NCBI GenBank assembly: GCA_019614645.1
Contig: JABWDB010000021.1
Coordinates: 1,426,001 to 1,490,000, forward strand
DNA length: 64,000 bases
From: Stratiolaelaps scimitus
Taxonomy: Eukaryota > Arthropoda > Arachnida > Mesostigmata > Laelapidae
Direction: 5' to 3'
Shown: positions 24,201-35,157 of the stretch, piece by piece
How the letters are laid out: the number at the start of each line of letters is the position of its first letter
Numbering within the stretch: the first letter of the stretch is position 1
Made by a program: the position numbers and the translations under genes
Notes under the pieces: model-generated
What the model was told of the DNA's origin: nothing
The model's database searches: none
The model's input: only the letters and a program-made list of their open reading frames with translations

Positions 24201-27043
24201 CTCTACTTTGGGTATCTACTATTTTTGTCTCGTGGTAGTAGCTACCTACAGTAAGACACTCATTAAAGACGAAACAGAGGTAGAAGTCGTGGAAGGATAA
24301 TCGCGGGTCCAGAAAGGTTATTCAGTAAACCGAAGCCTTGGAACACGGCCCCGACTGAGCGGTGTTTTCCAGATAGTATTGCTAAGAATGGTTAAACGAG
24401 CTAGACCAAATGCACATAATCAGCTTTTGCCAAGAAAGAGAACTTCAGATCGATCCTCTCGACAACGGGGTAATAACTGGCTCGAAAAGGTGAGCTTGGA
24501 GACGAGCCCAGATGTTCACATTGTAATGCCTTTACCGGCCGCCAAATCAGGGCTATCCAATGTCAGAGTGATCGCTAAATAAGCTGTAGCGTTGCATTGC
24601 GTTGCTAGCGACACTCAATCAAAACAGCCGTCAGGGAGGTATCATTTGTGTCGAATGGCATGCCGCTTTACCATAACCTTTGAGGTCATCAGCGAAAGAT
24701 CCAGGCAGGTGTCGCCTTTGATGCGCTTTTGATCGTCTGTCGTCGAATTCGCCAATATTGTGGTTATGGCGATAAAAGTATCAGTTTTGCCATTTAGCGC
24801 CAGAAACAGTCTATGGCATCTACTTTAGCGGAGCTATTGTATATTGACGACGTGTGGTATGATTCTCCTTAACAGCTATATCCATTCCCCCGAGTGGAGT
24901 TCGTACGGAGAAAACGACGGAATCAACCCTTACGAATGCAGCACACTGAAATAACAAATGTTTTTTTCGGTAGCAACTGTATCATTTTGATGGGCGATGC
25001 CACAGACTCTTGCGACGATCTGCTTTCTGATACTTGTGCACTTTACGTTCGTCTCTTGATTGATCCATTTCAAGTGCTCTTTCTTTTATTTTGAGTCCTG
25101 CGTTTCGCTGAACACGTCAACAGCGTCGATCATGTACAAGTACAACATTGATTTATCTTAGCGGCACGATCATCGTTTAGAAATGGTTGCCTATATTTTA
25201 TCAAAAAGTAAAAAATGTTTAAGATTAAGGTATCATTGCTATTAATTGCGATATTTTTGTTAAATACAGATTTTTTTACTCTCATATCCGGTATTTGCAG
25301 TAGATGAAGTCAACAATACTGATACAAAATTTGTTAGTACAGATAGTAAAATCACTATGAAAGTAGACAAGTTTGTTCTAATGAATATAGAAAAGTGCAG
25401 CGAAAGAAAATGGTGCTTGCTATCTTCCTAGAAATGCAGGCTCATCACCTGAACAAGTACCTCGCCGTCGTTACGCTGTTGAAATTGTTGTTCGGCGAGC
25501 TTGTGGTTACACATAACGGTCTGCATGAAAACTACAACTTACCATTTCATTTTCATGAAAATTGATGCGTCAGGAAAAGCACAAAACGGAAAATCCTTCA
25601 TCCCGCTCATAGTTATACGAAACCAAGCAACGTTAGAGAAATTGAAGTGGCACCCGCAATCTAAAGAGATTCGTATTAAATAGTTAGCGCGACCAATAAA
25701 ATAACAACGAACACGTACTCTTGTTTGAGAGGAGGACATTTTCTTCAAACGCACGGATTAAAGTGGGCCGATCCAGTGTCAAAACGCCTCTACCTGCTAA
25801 AAGTATACACGTACTAGAGAAATACTTAGACCTTTGAACAAGTTAATTTGACGTAATTTCAGTAAACAGGTTAACGCGAATATTTAACTAGCAATAAGTG
25901 TTGGACGAAAGTTCCTGATGCCAGCACGTACCATGAGCGAGCTTCGCAGTTAAATTATTGACCGTAATATAGGATAGGGTTAAGTAACAACGACATTGGC
26001 CGCGCTTTTAGCTCAATCATATCGACCTTATATAGCAGCAGCGAGCCGGCGATTAAAAGACTACTTATGTATGTTCTAAATACATTCCGCTTCATCCCTT
26101 ACTATATATGTTAGGTTCGGGTACGGGAACATGATTTTCTTGGCAAAGCGTTTTTGTTTAGATATATAGGATACTATAGTTTTAGTAAATTTTGCGAAGA
26201 TAGGTTATATATCAAGTATGCGACAAAATGAATTAGAACATGGTCATCGAAAGTAGATAAATAAACTCACTCGAGTTCTTCTAGAGGGAATCTATGCGGT
26301 ATTTTTTTGGCACCAATTCCTAGAGAGAACTTTTACAAATTCTCTGCTTAATATAAGCGTTATTGAAAAACACACCAAAGAGGCTAAAAGCAAGTGAATA
26401 GCTTGAGTTAAATGAGCGAGGGTTGGTTGGTTGCTTTGAGGTGGAATATTAAGAGCTACTTAGGGCCATTGTCCATTTGCACATTTCAAGAGCCCAACTC
26501 AGATTGCTTCGCGTGGCCGTACCACATCAGACAACCGGGATAGTCAGATGTTGGACTAGACACATCAGGCGTCCAACGGACCCACCTGACTAAGTACGAT
26601 AGTGGGTGAACCGAGTCACGCCAGGCTCAGCAGCAAATGCGCTGACTAAACTAATCTAATCACATTGTTCCAACCAGAAGACCACCTTTCTCAACGCACA
26701 TATGTGCACACATCCACCGTATTAATAATTAAGTCACATGGTATGGCATCCTGCTCTGTGCTGGATATGGGATTGAATTGAGGTGCATTCGGAGATGTGA
26801 GTAAATTGAACATGGCGTTTGCTTGTGAGTAGTAGAATCTTCATATGAGGAGCACAATCTCGGGTCGCGTGTTTCGTGGGAATGTAGAGCATTTTTGGGT
26901 CGCCGAACTCGCCGCTATCCATTGTATTATTATTATTACGCATACAAGGATACTTGCATACGTCTTGTGTTACCATTATTTCTGGATAGCTGTCATAATG
27001 GATGATAGTAACCTGTGTCCTGAGAACTGACAACAGAACAACC

Positions 27044-27045
<2 letters not shown>
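21214..27045. other. Intergenic DNA, no confident gene
   Basis: Only short open frames. The most protein-like are a minus-strand frame at 21743-21958 and plus-strand frames at 21981-22187 and 22205-22444, in a slightly GC-richer patch, none with splice or homology support. There is a short AT repeat at about 22870-22892. The string ACAGCTGAGGGTCAGCT at about 23231 recurs at about 51651. Confidence 0.45.

Positions 27046-27084
<39 letters not shown>
27046..27084. repeat. (AT)n microsatellite
   Basis: An uninterrupted AT dinucleotide run of about 39 bp. It creates spurious Tyr/Ile repeat open frames on both strands. Confidence 0.95.
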
Positions 27085-27087
<3 letters not shown>

Positions 27088-27922
27088 ACATAATAGCGTG
27101 CGGATTTTGCGGAGTCCGAGAATACGAACCTCACCACGTGGGCGAATTGGATTGCCGAGAACCAATGGGACTCATGCTGTCGTATCGCATAGTCAAGGCC
27201 TTAAGGTAACACGATACTTAGCTCGTGGGTTTATACAGATAAATACTCCAAACCAGCTAAATATTCGATTGGTGTCGTCCTACTCATTCATTATATTATA
27301 TGCTTGTAGAAATCGTTATCACAGATCCTCGAGTCCAAAACAGTTTTCCTGATACAGCTGACAAGTAATTAGCTCATTATAGAACAGGTCGAATCTGTTC
27401 TATTTCTAAAATTCCACTAACTTCAATTTCCTCAACGGAGGAAGGTCTAGAAGGTTGTTTTCATTAGATAATTTTTTAGTCACATGCGTCTATTTGCGGC
27501 TCTTCAAGTTATTCGGACGCGCTCCTAACAAGTATTTATTATACTTAAAGATGATACTCGCTAAGTCAGGGTTCGTGGACGGGCAAGTGTATCTCAAGCA
27601 TATGCTGCGCATGGCTCCTCTCCTATTATATATATACAAAACCATTTGTTTCTTCTATATCCAAAAGCAGATGATTCCCAGGGTAGTGAAGGCATCAATT
27701 GATAGAGCAGCTATGAACTGTTATTTCCCCATAATGGAATTCCAAGAGAGCGGGGGGAGGGTTGTGCATCGAAGTATAATAGTATTTCTATCTATTATAC
27801 CTCACTCAGATACACCATGTGACCGGTGTAAGGTGCACACACACACACACTTACATAATAGTTCCTCCGCACGTGGCATTTAGGCGTGCATTCAATGCAC
27901 ACATTACTTGAATAGGATACTA

Positions 27923-28832
27923 CTAACCTAGACGTGTTCTGTAGACGCGAGTTTCTTGGACTGATCTCACTTGGTCGCCGCACGGACTGACCAAAATACC
28001 TCTCAGGGGAACACTCTCAATGCTGCAAAATGCCCTTAGTGCTGCATTTACGTATTGGTTTTCCCAGCTAACTATTTGGTTAGTATGTATACAGCGCACA
28101 GCGGTCTCCTTACTTAATCCAATATCCTTCCAATGCAATGGGCTCTTCCGAGACAGAGACATATATACATCTTTCAATATCTCCGCAGTCACATAGCTGA
28201 ATGTCCACATGACACGTTCGCCTAGGTCTACATACAGCCGCCAGGTGTTGGCCTTACCTCAATGAAGACGTGATCGTCAAATGATTCCATCAGAAATAAG
28301 GATGAAATGAGGTATCTGCGGCGGCTTCTCCTCACATTCACAGCAAACAATGCTGTGGCTCAGCATTAATGCGACGAACTGTTTGCTGTGTATATCTGTA
28401 TCCTGCTTCTTTGATGCTCCTCGTGTTCGTAATTTCCGTATCTGCCTGTCGTCGATAAATGGGAACTTGCAGAAGCGAAGACTCCGGTGTGGGACCTGCG
28501 CGGACGCTCCGGTCAGCGTCACTTAATGTCAGCTTCTTTATAGCGATTATGAGTCTGGTCCATATTAAACGCAGAGTTGACAACCTACGCCGGTAGCTAA
28601 TTAGATGATGAAGATTCGATATAATTATGGCTTGCTTCAGCAACAGGATTCAAAAGAGGCACAGGTTGGCACGCACGAGGGGGACACCAATTTGAAGATC
28701 GGCAATGTGTGCATTTTCAGGGTGGTCAAACGCAACTGCTACGAGAGATGGCACTAAAAACTGCCACCGTATAGAAGCAAAGTAAAAGTTTTCCTCGTAA
28801 AGAGGCAGAATATGACGTTGTCGATCCGTCAA
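27923..28832 (-). pseudogene. Possible decayed coding region, unrecognised
   Basis: Four minus-strand open frames lie end to end over about 0.9 kb (28832-28650, 28643-28338, 28522-28277, 28210-27923), and several read like ordinary protein rather than low complexity, for example SKETAVRC and LPLYEENFYF. They are in different frames, lack convincing splice sites at the joins, and match no family I know. A degenerated gene or transposon is one reading; chance is the other. Confidence 0.2.
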
Positions 28833-30548
28833 GGTAGAAACTATTCAATCCTATGCTTCGATACTGAAAGAACTCTATCATCGTAAAGTACAAATTCTAC
28901 AGATTCTAAGTAGGCTGTCACGCGAACTGACACCTTCACGAGAAGGACACTGTGCAGAACGGAAGAAGGTTTCCATCAATAGGAGCCCACTACAACAAGG
29001 TATTTTTCAAGGCCATTATCGGCAAACACACTATATTTGTTTAGCATATTACCAAAATATTCTAATTAGTCAACGTGAGAATTTACAAACCTTCACAAGA
29101 AATTTTTTATTTTAAGTATAATGCAAATTTACCATTATATTTGCAAATTTACCAGTTGTATACTATTATATTGTATCGTAATTTCATGGGTTCCTTTATT
29201 CAAACATACAATAATTTGGGGTTATTTCTAGGGATTATTTGGTGGGGATTAGTTGGGGACCGTTTATTATATTTTGTTTCTCGAGTGATCATAAATCATC
29301 ACCCAAGCGCTATCGCTAATTAACAGGCTACAAATATCACTAATTAGCAGGCTGCAAATAAATTTAATTAGCTTGAATATGTGCATGCGATTTGTTAGCA
29401 GCTAGAGGTTTTTTTGTTCTATACTATGCCCGTTGGAGGGTCCCTCTTATTCTCCCAGTGTATCTTGTTCTCAACAATGATGTTGAACATCTGGAGAAGA
29501 AATTCGTGGTAACAAGATGACGCTATACGGGTGTCGCATTGCAGCCGAACACATTGTTCTATCACGCTTTCCATATCATATATTTGCTTTTAATTATCGT
29601 GCTATTACCTTCGCCTCTCTGTGTCGTGTCAGTTCCGTCTGGGGAGATACTCTAAACCCGCGGGAATCTAATCTCCAAGGTATTTATACGCCGCGCCAGA
29701 GCGACAACATCCGATTTACGTGGAAACGTCGAAACCACTCACATCTTCGACCGACAGAGAAACACGAACGTTTGCAGGTATTCAGCTGAGTGACGTCTGA
29801 AACGTCGGAACGTCAAAACTGTCAAATAACACCACCATGTGGATGGGGCAAATCGTTCAGTCGAGCCATTTTCGATTGGCCAATTCCTAGGATTTACTCC
29901 CCGAAAGATTATGCACACTCCCAGAGAAGATAAATGTAAGAAAAAGTAAGAAAATTATCTTAAAGGCGTTTAAATCTCCAACGACTCACGTCAGTTAAAT
30001 CGCCATTTTAGTCATTACATACTAAGAGAAATCACAACGCCAGAATTACCACAGTTCATTAATTTATTGCTTCACTAGTACAGGGCGGTAGGTTGACTCA
30101 TCTTGGTTGGAGAGGGTTATTGTCACTAATGGGGTATGGCCGCCAGAAATCTATAATTCTTTTTTCAACAAATTTAACTGTACTCGACAAGTATCGGACA
30201 GGTTTATGGCTCGAAATTGTTTTGACAAGCGTGAAAACATTCAAATGGTGCCTGGTAAAATAAAGATATTTTATGAAGATATCTATAACACAAGGTTCTT
30301 TACGTGTTTACCTTCCTTGTGGCTGCATACTAGGGACAACAGTATCCATCGGTGATAATTATCGATGATGATACTTAAAACGCAGCCGACACGCTGCTAC
30401 ATTAATAATAATTATCGATTATTACTGGGATTATCTGAGCATAACATCCTGTATCCTGATGATATGATCATTGTGTTAGTAGACGGAATCTTTTTGATAT
30501 CGCCTCCAAGGGCATCCCCCTGAGATCGAGAAATAGCTTCGTACTAAG
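28833..30548. other. Intergenic DNA, no gene seen
   Basis: AT-rich sequence with no coding signal. Short T and A runs only. Confidence 0.55.
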
Positions 30549-30631
30549 ATAAGGTAAAGGTAAAGCTTTATTGGTTTATTAAAGGAGTTGCAATTTTACA
30601 ATGATTAAGCTCTCTTATGTGTTACGCATAT
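30549..30631 (-). repeat. SINE, 5'-truncated copy (minus orientation)
   Basis: The reverse complement matches the tail of the SINE at 58295-58435: the doubled TTTACC end, AAAGCTTTA, the TTAATAAA region and the interval next to the tRNA-like head, with scattered substitutions. The tRNA-like head is absent. Truncation at the 5' side is what reverse-transcribed elements commonly show. Confidence 0.75.
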
Positions 30632-30767
30632 ATATGATATAGGTCTATCAATAAACATGATGGAATCTTGCGGCGTCGAATACTTTAGTTTTAACGACAC
30701 AAATATCATTAAATCTGTCCTGAACTTGAACATTGCGTTTGCTTTACTTCCCGCAACATGACTTATC

Positions 30768-30794
30768 CAAGTCAACTGACGCTCAGCTGACTTG
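30768..30794. repeat. 27-bp hairpin
   Basis: CAAGTCA and CTGA pair with TCAG and TGACTTG around a CGC loop, with a single A/C mismatch: 11 paired positions out of 12. No gene is adjacent; the role is unknown. Confidence 0.6.
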
Positions 30795-33230
30795 GTGTGG
30801 GTACCGCTGTGTAGCATTACCTCAAAGACCTATGATGTCGGTAATACTAGATTGATTTGGCCCTTCTCCAACAATACCTATAAGACGGCAGAACTGTGTC
30901 CACCATATCTGAGCCAAACCGCGATTTCTAGGGATCGAACCCGCGATCAAATCGATAGGCGTGGTGCTGTTTGTGATTGCCATAGCAACCGCACTCAAAT
31001 CGATGCGAATTACTCATCGACCCCCACTCGCTTCAGCTGTCAGGGCCCATTTTTAAAACTCTGAACATCCGACCGTTCCCCTTCAATACTTCCAAATGTC
31101 TATTACACAGCTTTAGGAACATCCATCCATTTATCATAAACTCGCTTCTGCGTCAATTACACGATGCTTTAGCATTTCTTGTAACTTTTCGTCATAGTCA
31201 GAGTCTTTTTCTTTAGTTTTGATGCTCTACCTGATTCGGATACACTATCATAAAGTGGCAAGCTGTTACTCGGTCTAACCCAGTGATATTTGAAATATCA
31301 TACACCCCTAAATCGTCGATTCTATTATTTTTTAAAGCACATGTTCTTGCTGTACGGGAAAAGGGCGTTGATGATAGTATGTCTTCATGTCTTCAAGACA
31401 CCTTTAGCTAAAATTGCCAACATATTTAAACAAAGAATGGGTTGTTTCATGTGTTCGAAGCTAGTACTATGTAAAAAAGACAAGGAAAAATATTAAAAAT
31501 ATTGTTAACAATAGTTCAGTTCGCTGCGTTTCATTTTTGATTAAACAAAGAAATAAGAGAAATCGACCGATTATGCCTGATTACACCTGATACAAAGATT
31601 ACTTTTACAACTAGTTCTGTTACCAGCATGGTCAGAAAACTAAATTTAAGATTATACGAATCAAATAGTAATAATACATAGAAACTATACGCTCTATTTG
31701 AAATAACACAACAAACGATTGCACAGTATTGTTCCCTTTGAGACATTTAACATAAGGTTGGACGCGGCAGAATGCGCAGGATATATTTTCTTTCATCTAT
31801 TGAAAGAAGTGTATTCTGTGTTCTGCGATGTTTGTACGCATTTCCCTCTTACGATTACGATAACCAGATATAGCGCTAGTTTATAAGAAAGCCCAGGTAG
31901 TGTCCTGAAGTCACCGATAGACTTCCACTTGGCATTCATCGCCTGACATCGTCGAACATCATATGTCTCTAGCGTTGAACTCTTCGACGTGTCTGCGAAG
32001 GCGCTCATTGCTTTTTCAGTGACAACACTGGAGAAGTGCATACGACATATGCTAATCTGTATGTAGCACTGTATGGGAAAGCACATGGGACGCAACAATA
32101 CTACCACTTGGTTGTTCCGTCCCGATGGCGTTTCGGGGCGAAGGTTGGCAGACTTTTCGCCATTCTAATTGGATTTTATTCGATGGAACTGGCGGCTGTT
32201 AGGAGCAAGGCAACATTTTGCTGCGTTCGCAACTCAAGCCGTGGTACACACATACTACAATATCTATCCACTCAACTCACACTACGTGTCCCTATATGGG
32301 TCGTGTCTTATTAAAGACCAACATTGACATATGGATCTCTTTGTTTAGTTGAGCGTATATACTCAAGGAAAGAACATGAACACATAATATTACCCTTAAA
32401 TGTAGCCAGGTCGAATACGGGCGAGGTGAGTAGAGTGGAGGAAATTGGTTCACTTAAAGCCACCGGGGTCTGTGCTTATTGCATTCAATTTATGAAAACA
32501 AAGCATACATAGATATAGGGGAAATCAAAGAAAAAAAAATCAAGCAAATGCCTCTGAGCCAATGCAATCATTAACAAAGACCCCATGCTGTGTCACGTTA
32601 GACCGCGACTGCTCATATCGATGCTTAGCGCTATCCACTTGGTCCGTATTTACCATAACGTTTATCTATTGTCAGTGTATTTTACACGGTCAATTTCACA
32701 AGCTTGCAGAATAATAGCTAATCAATTAGTGTTTCATAAATGATTTACTTACTGCTGCGTGATGCTTTCTTTTCTTCGGCGGTTCCTATTCTAGGGTACG
32801 TTTCACACCGTCAATGCCACACTAGCTATAATATCTATTTAGCGAATAACAATAATTCAGGATGTCGTTTGAGATAATTTCTTTCCTGTATATCAACGTA
32901 TACGCCAGTAGTATTTCCAATCTCCACGTGCTGTTTTTTTAATTTTTTTTTATCATAATATTATAATATTTCGATTCTATGTAGAACAAATCCTAACGCA
33001 ACTAAACCGCAGTGGTACCTGTGATACAATTGATACTACTGTTCCACTGGTGGAAACTCTTGTTGAAATGTAAAATCAAGATGAATGAATTTGATATATT
33101 GTTGCCTTTACAGCATATTGAACCAGTTGAAAATCTCAATATTTGAGTTCCGGGGCAATTTTCGTAGCGTGCATCACGAAACGTGGACTCAATGGGGAGA
33201 AATAGAAGGTGAACAGATAAAGGCGGATAA
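30795..33230. other. Intergenic DNA, no confident gene
   Basis: Contains a B-box-like string on the minus strand at about 30931-30945 (GGGTTCGATCCC-like) without a convincing A box. A minus-strand open frame at 31793-32107 lacks support. Confidence 0.45.
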
Positions 33231-33485
33231 AAGCAAGAAGAAGGACGTGATATGTACATACGTGATCCCAGGCCGTTCAATTTCGGCGGAAATAATAAAC
33301 AATTTAAGGAATTGTTGCGATGCCCTTACATCCTCCCGCTAGAATTCAATAGAAATTCAAGGGAGGAGATTTCTTCCTCCAAAGTTTACAAGGATCCTAT
33401 GCAGCGGCGGTCTAGGTTTACGTCGGATAGCGATGGCACTCATGGTCTCCCGTTCGAGTGTCATATATACTTTTGTGTATTGTGA
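33231..33485 (+). CDS. Candidate terminal exon or small ORF followed by poly(A) signals
   Basis: An open frame with ordinary amino-acid usage, bounded by an upstream stop at 33228-33230, with an internal ATG at 33252 and a TGA at 33483-33485. The sequence after the ATG begins MYIRDPRPFNFGG and later has a basic/Ser patch (MQRRSRFTSDSDG). AATAAA hexamers follow at 33492-33497 and 33515-33520. The acceptor is poor, so a single-exon ORF from 33252 (77 residues) is the simplest reading. No family recognised; an overlapping frame (33085-33342) is also open. Confidence 0.3.
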   Translation, partial: KQEEGRDMYIRDPRPFNFGGNNKQFKELLRCPYILPLEFNRNSREEISSSKVYKDPMQRRSRFTSDSDGTHGLPFECHIYFCVL

Positions 33486-34208
33486 AATTTAAATAAATCT
33501 GTTACATATAATAAAATAAATTATATACATGTATTTTCGGTTGTTGTTGTTGCAGGAGACCCTGGACAGCAAGAGTGTCAAACTACCTTTGCAAATGCTC
33601 CATGTTCAAGTCCTTCAGAATTCTGAATGTTCAATTATACAGGGTTATGAAAAGCTGTTATGTGACTATGTTAGGCAAGGAGAGAAAGTGTTGTCTATAT
33701 TTCGTACCTTTGTATAAGCTCTATGCTAAACTTCAGCTCTTATGCTGCTATATAAAGCAGAGGTTATGGAGCAAAGTTAACAGCGAATGCAATTTTACAT
33801 TTAGAAACAAGAGGAATATTTACAGTCAGTAAAATGTCTGTAGTCCCTCCTAGCACCCAAGCTGCTATTTTCCTACCTGTAAACTTATATTTGACCGAAC
33901 TATATAACCGTTTATAATCGCAGGTCATATGGAGAATTAGGTTGTCACAATGAGCTTAAAAAAATTTGTTTGTTTGACGAGATTTTGAAAATGAGATGCT
34001 CGTTCAGTCGTCAACATTTGCCTCACTTAGTCACGGTATCTGTGTTTCGTAAAAGGGTACGAATTTATCGTACTTAGCAACACTACCGGATATAATTGGA
34101 AGTCTTCGTTAGCTGGTGTTAGCCACTTAGTCTAGGTGCTTCTTTGGATGTGTTTCTCCAACTTGAAGGTTGCCTGTTAGGGCCGTTTGGGAGTCAAGGC
34201 GAGTACAG
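33486..34208. other. Non-coding, possible 3' UTR then spacer
   Basis: AT-rich with two AATAAA hexamers at its start. Nothing else seen. Confidence 0.4.
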
Positions 34209-34325
34209 CTGAAAACCCATCGCATCGACAATGGCATTGAATACTCCATGCCCAGTCCTGGAGGCGGTGGTCCATTGAGACGAGAGGAGGCCGTCAGGAG
34301 CCCCGCGGCGACGTCGGTCAACATG
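34209..34325 (+). CDS. Candidate internal exon, 39 codons
   Basis: Opens after an AG acceptor (CGAGTACAG) and closes before a GTACGT donor. The reading frame is clean and coding-like, with a Gly/Pro patch (SMPSPGGGG) and charged residues. It lies in a GC-richer patch (about 34150-34800). The pyrimidine tract before the acceptor is weak. It ends in phase 0 and does not splice in frame to the next candidate at 34925, so any gene model needs further exons. Confidence 0.25.
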
Positions 34326-34924
34326 GTACGTACAGCAACTCCAGCCAGCCTCGACTACTACTTCTACTCCGTTCATTCCCTTCACATTTCGACGCCACAA
34401 GAGATTGTTATCGAGCCGAGCACAGGGTGAGGAGTGAGGGGGTGGCGTTGGGGCGAAGTGGGACGTTGGCAGAAGAGCGAGAGAAAGGCCTCGAGATGCC
34501 TATAGAACGGCATGGACTAGTAGAACAGCAGGACCGGCATAGCGTGAAGGTCGGGCAGGAAACGAGAGACCAGCGGGATTGAGTTCCATCACGCGCCCCT
34601 CTAGCAGCTCAACTCAATCTCCAATCCGTTTGACCTCCTACAAGCGGGGTCAAGCGGGATCTGACTTTGTGGGGTCCTAAAAAATCGAGCTTTTATTCTT
34701 CTCCCCTTAGCTCTAGCGTGACTCTCCAATATTTCTCGCGCGTGAAGAGGCGCCTCTCGGGACAAGGCACAGGAGCCGCTGACGAACGAACAACAATCCT
34801 TCGATTCGAAATGGAGCTACTAAAAAATGACGGAGACGATATCATTCTTTCCCTCTTCATTGCTTTCTTCTTCTTTCCATTGTTCTCGAATCTATGCATT
34901 TTTCTGCTCATATCCGACTTGCAG

Positions 34925-35157
34925 ATATAGTGTTTTATTGTGGGATAAAGGATTCCAACGCGGAGATACCAGCTGGGCCCGTGGCTGCACTATCAACGGT
35001 AACGGACGCTTCTCGAACAGGCAAGACAGACAGTGACCTAATAAACAACGGCGGATTTTTTCCTATGCGCACGCTGCCGCCTGTTTGGCCCACTGACGGA
35101 CTGTTCAACATTCTCAAGAGGCCTATTGAACGCCAAACTGAAAACTCGCTTTGGTAA
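34925..35157 (+). CDS. Candidate terminal exon with a strong splice acceptor
   Basis: Preceded by a textbook pyrimidine tract of about 70 bp ending in CTTGCAG. The frame (phase 1) runs 77 codons to a TAA at 35155-35157 and looks like real protein: AEIPAGPVAAL, FFPMRTLPPVWP, FNILKRPIE. No domain recognised. A GTAACT near the stop could act as a donor, in which case the exon is internal. Together with 34209-34325 it suggests a plus-strand gene here whose remaining exons I cannot place. Confidence 0.4.

Noticed and set aside
26734..27352. Tyr/Ile repeat proteins on both strands
   Set aside because: They are translations of the (AT)n microsatellite.
30905..30990. Minus-strand tRNA or second SINE head near a B-box-like string
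   Set aside because: No A box at the right distance and no cloverleaf; about 300 bp from the SINE tail copy with unrelated sequence between.
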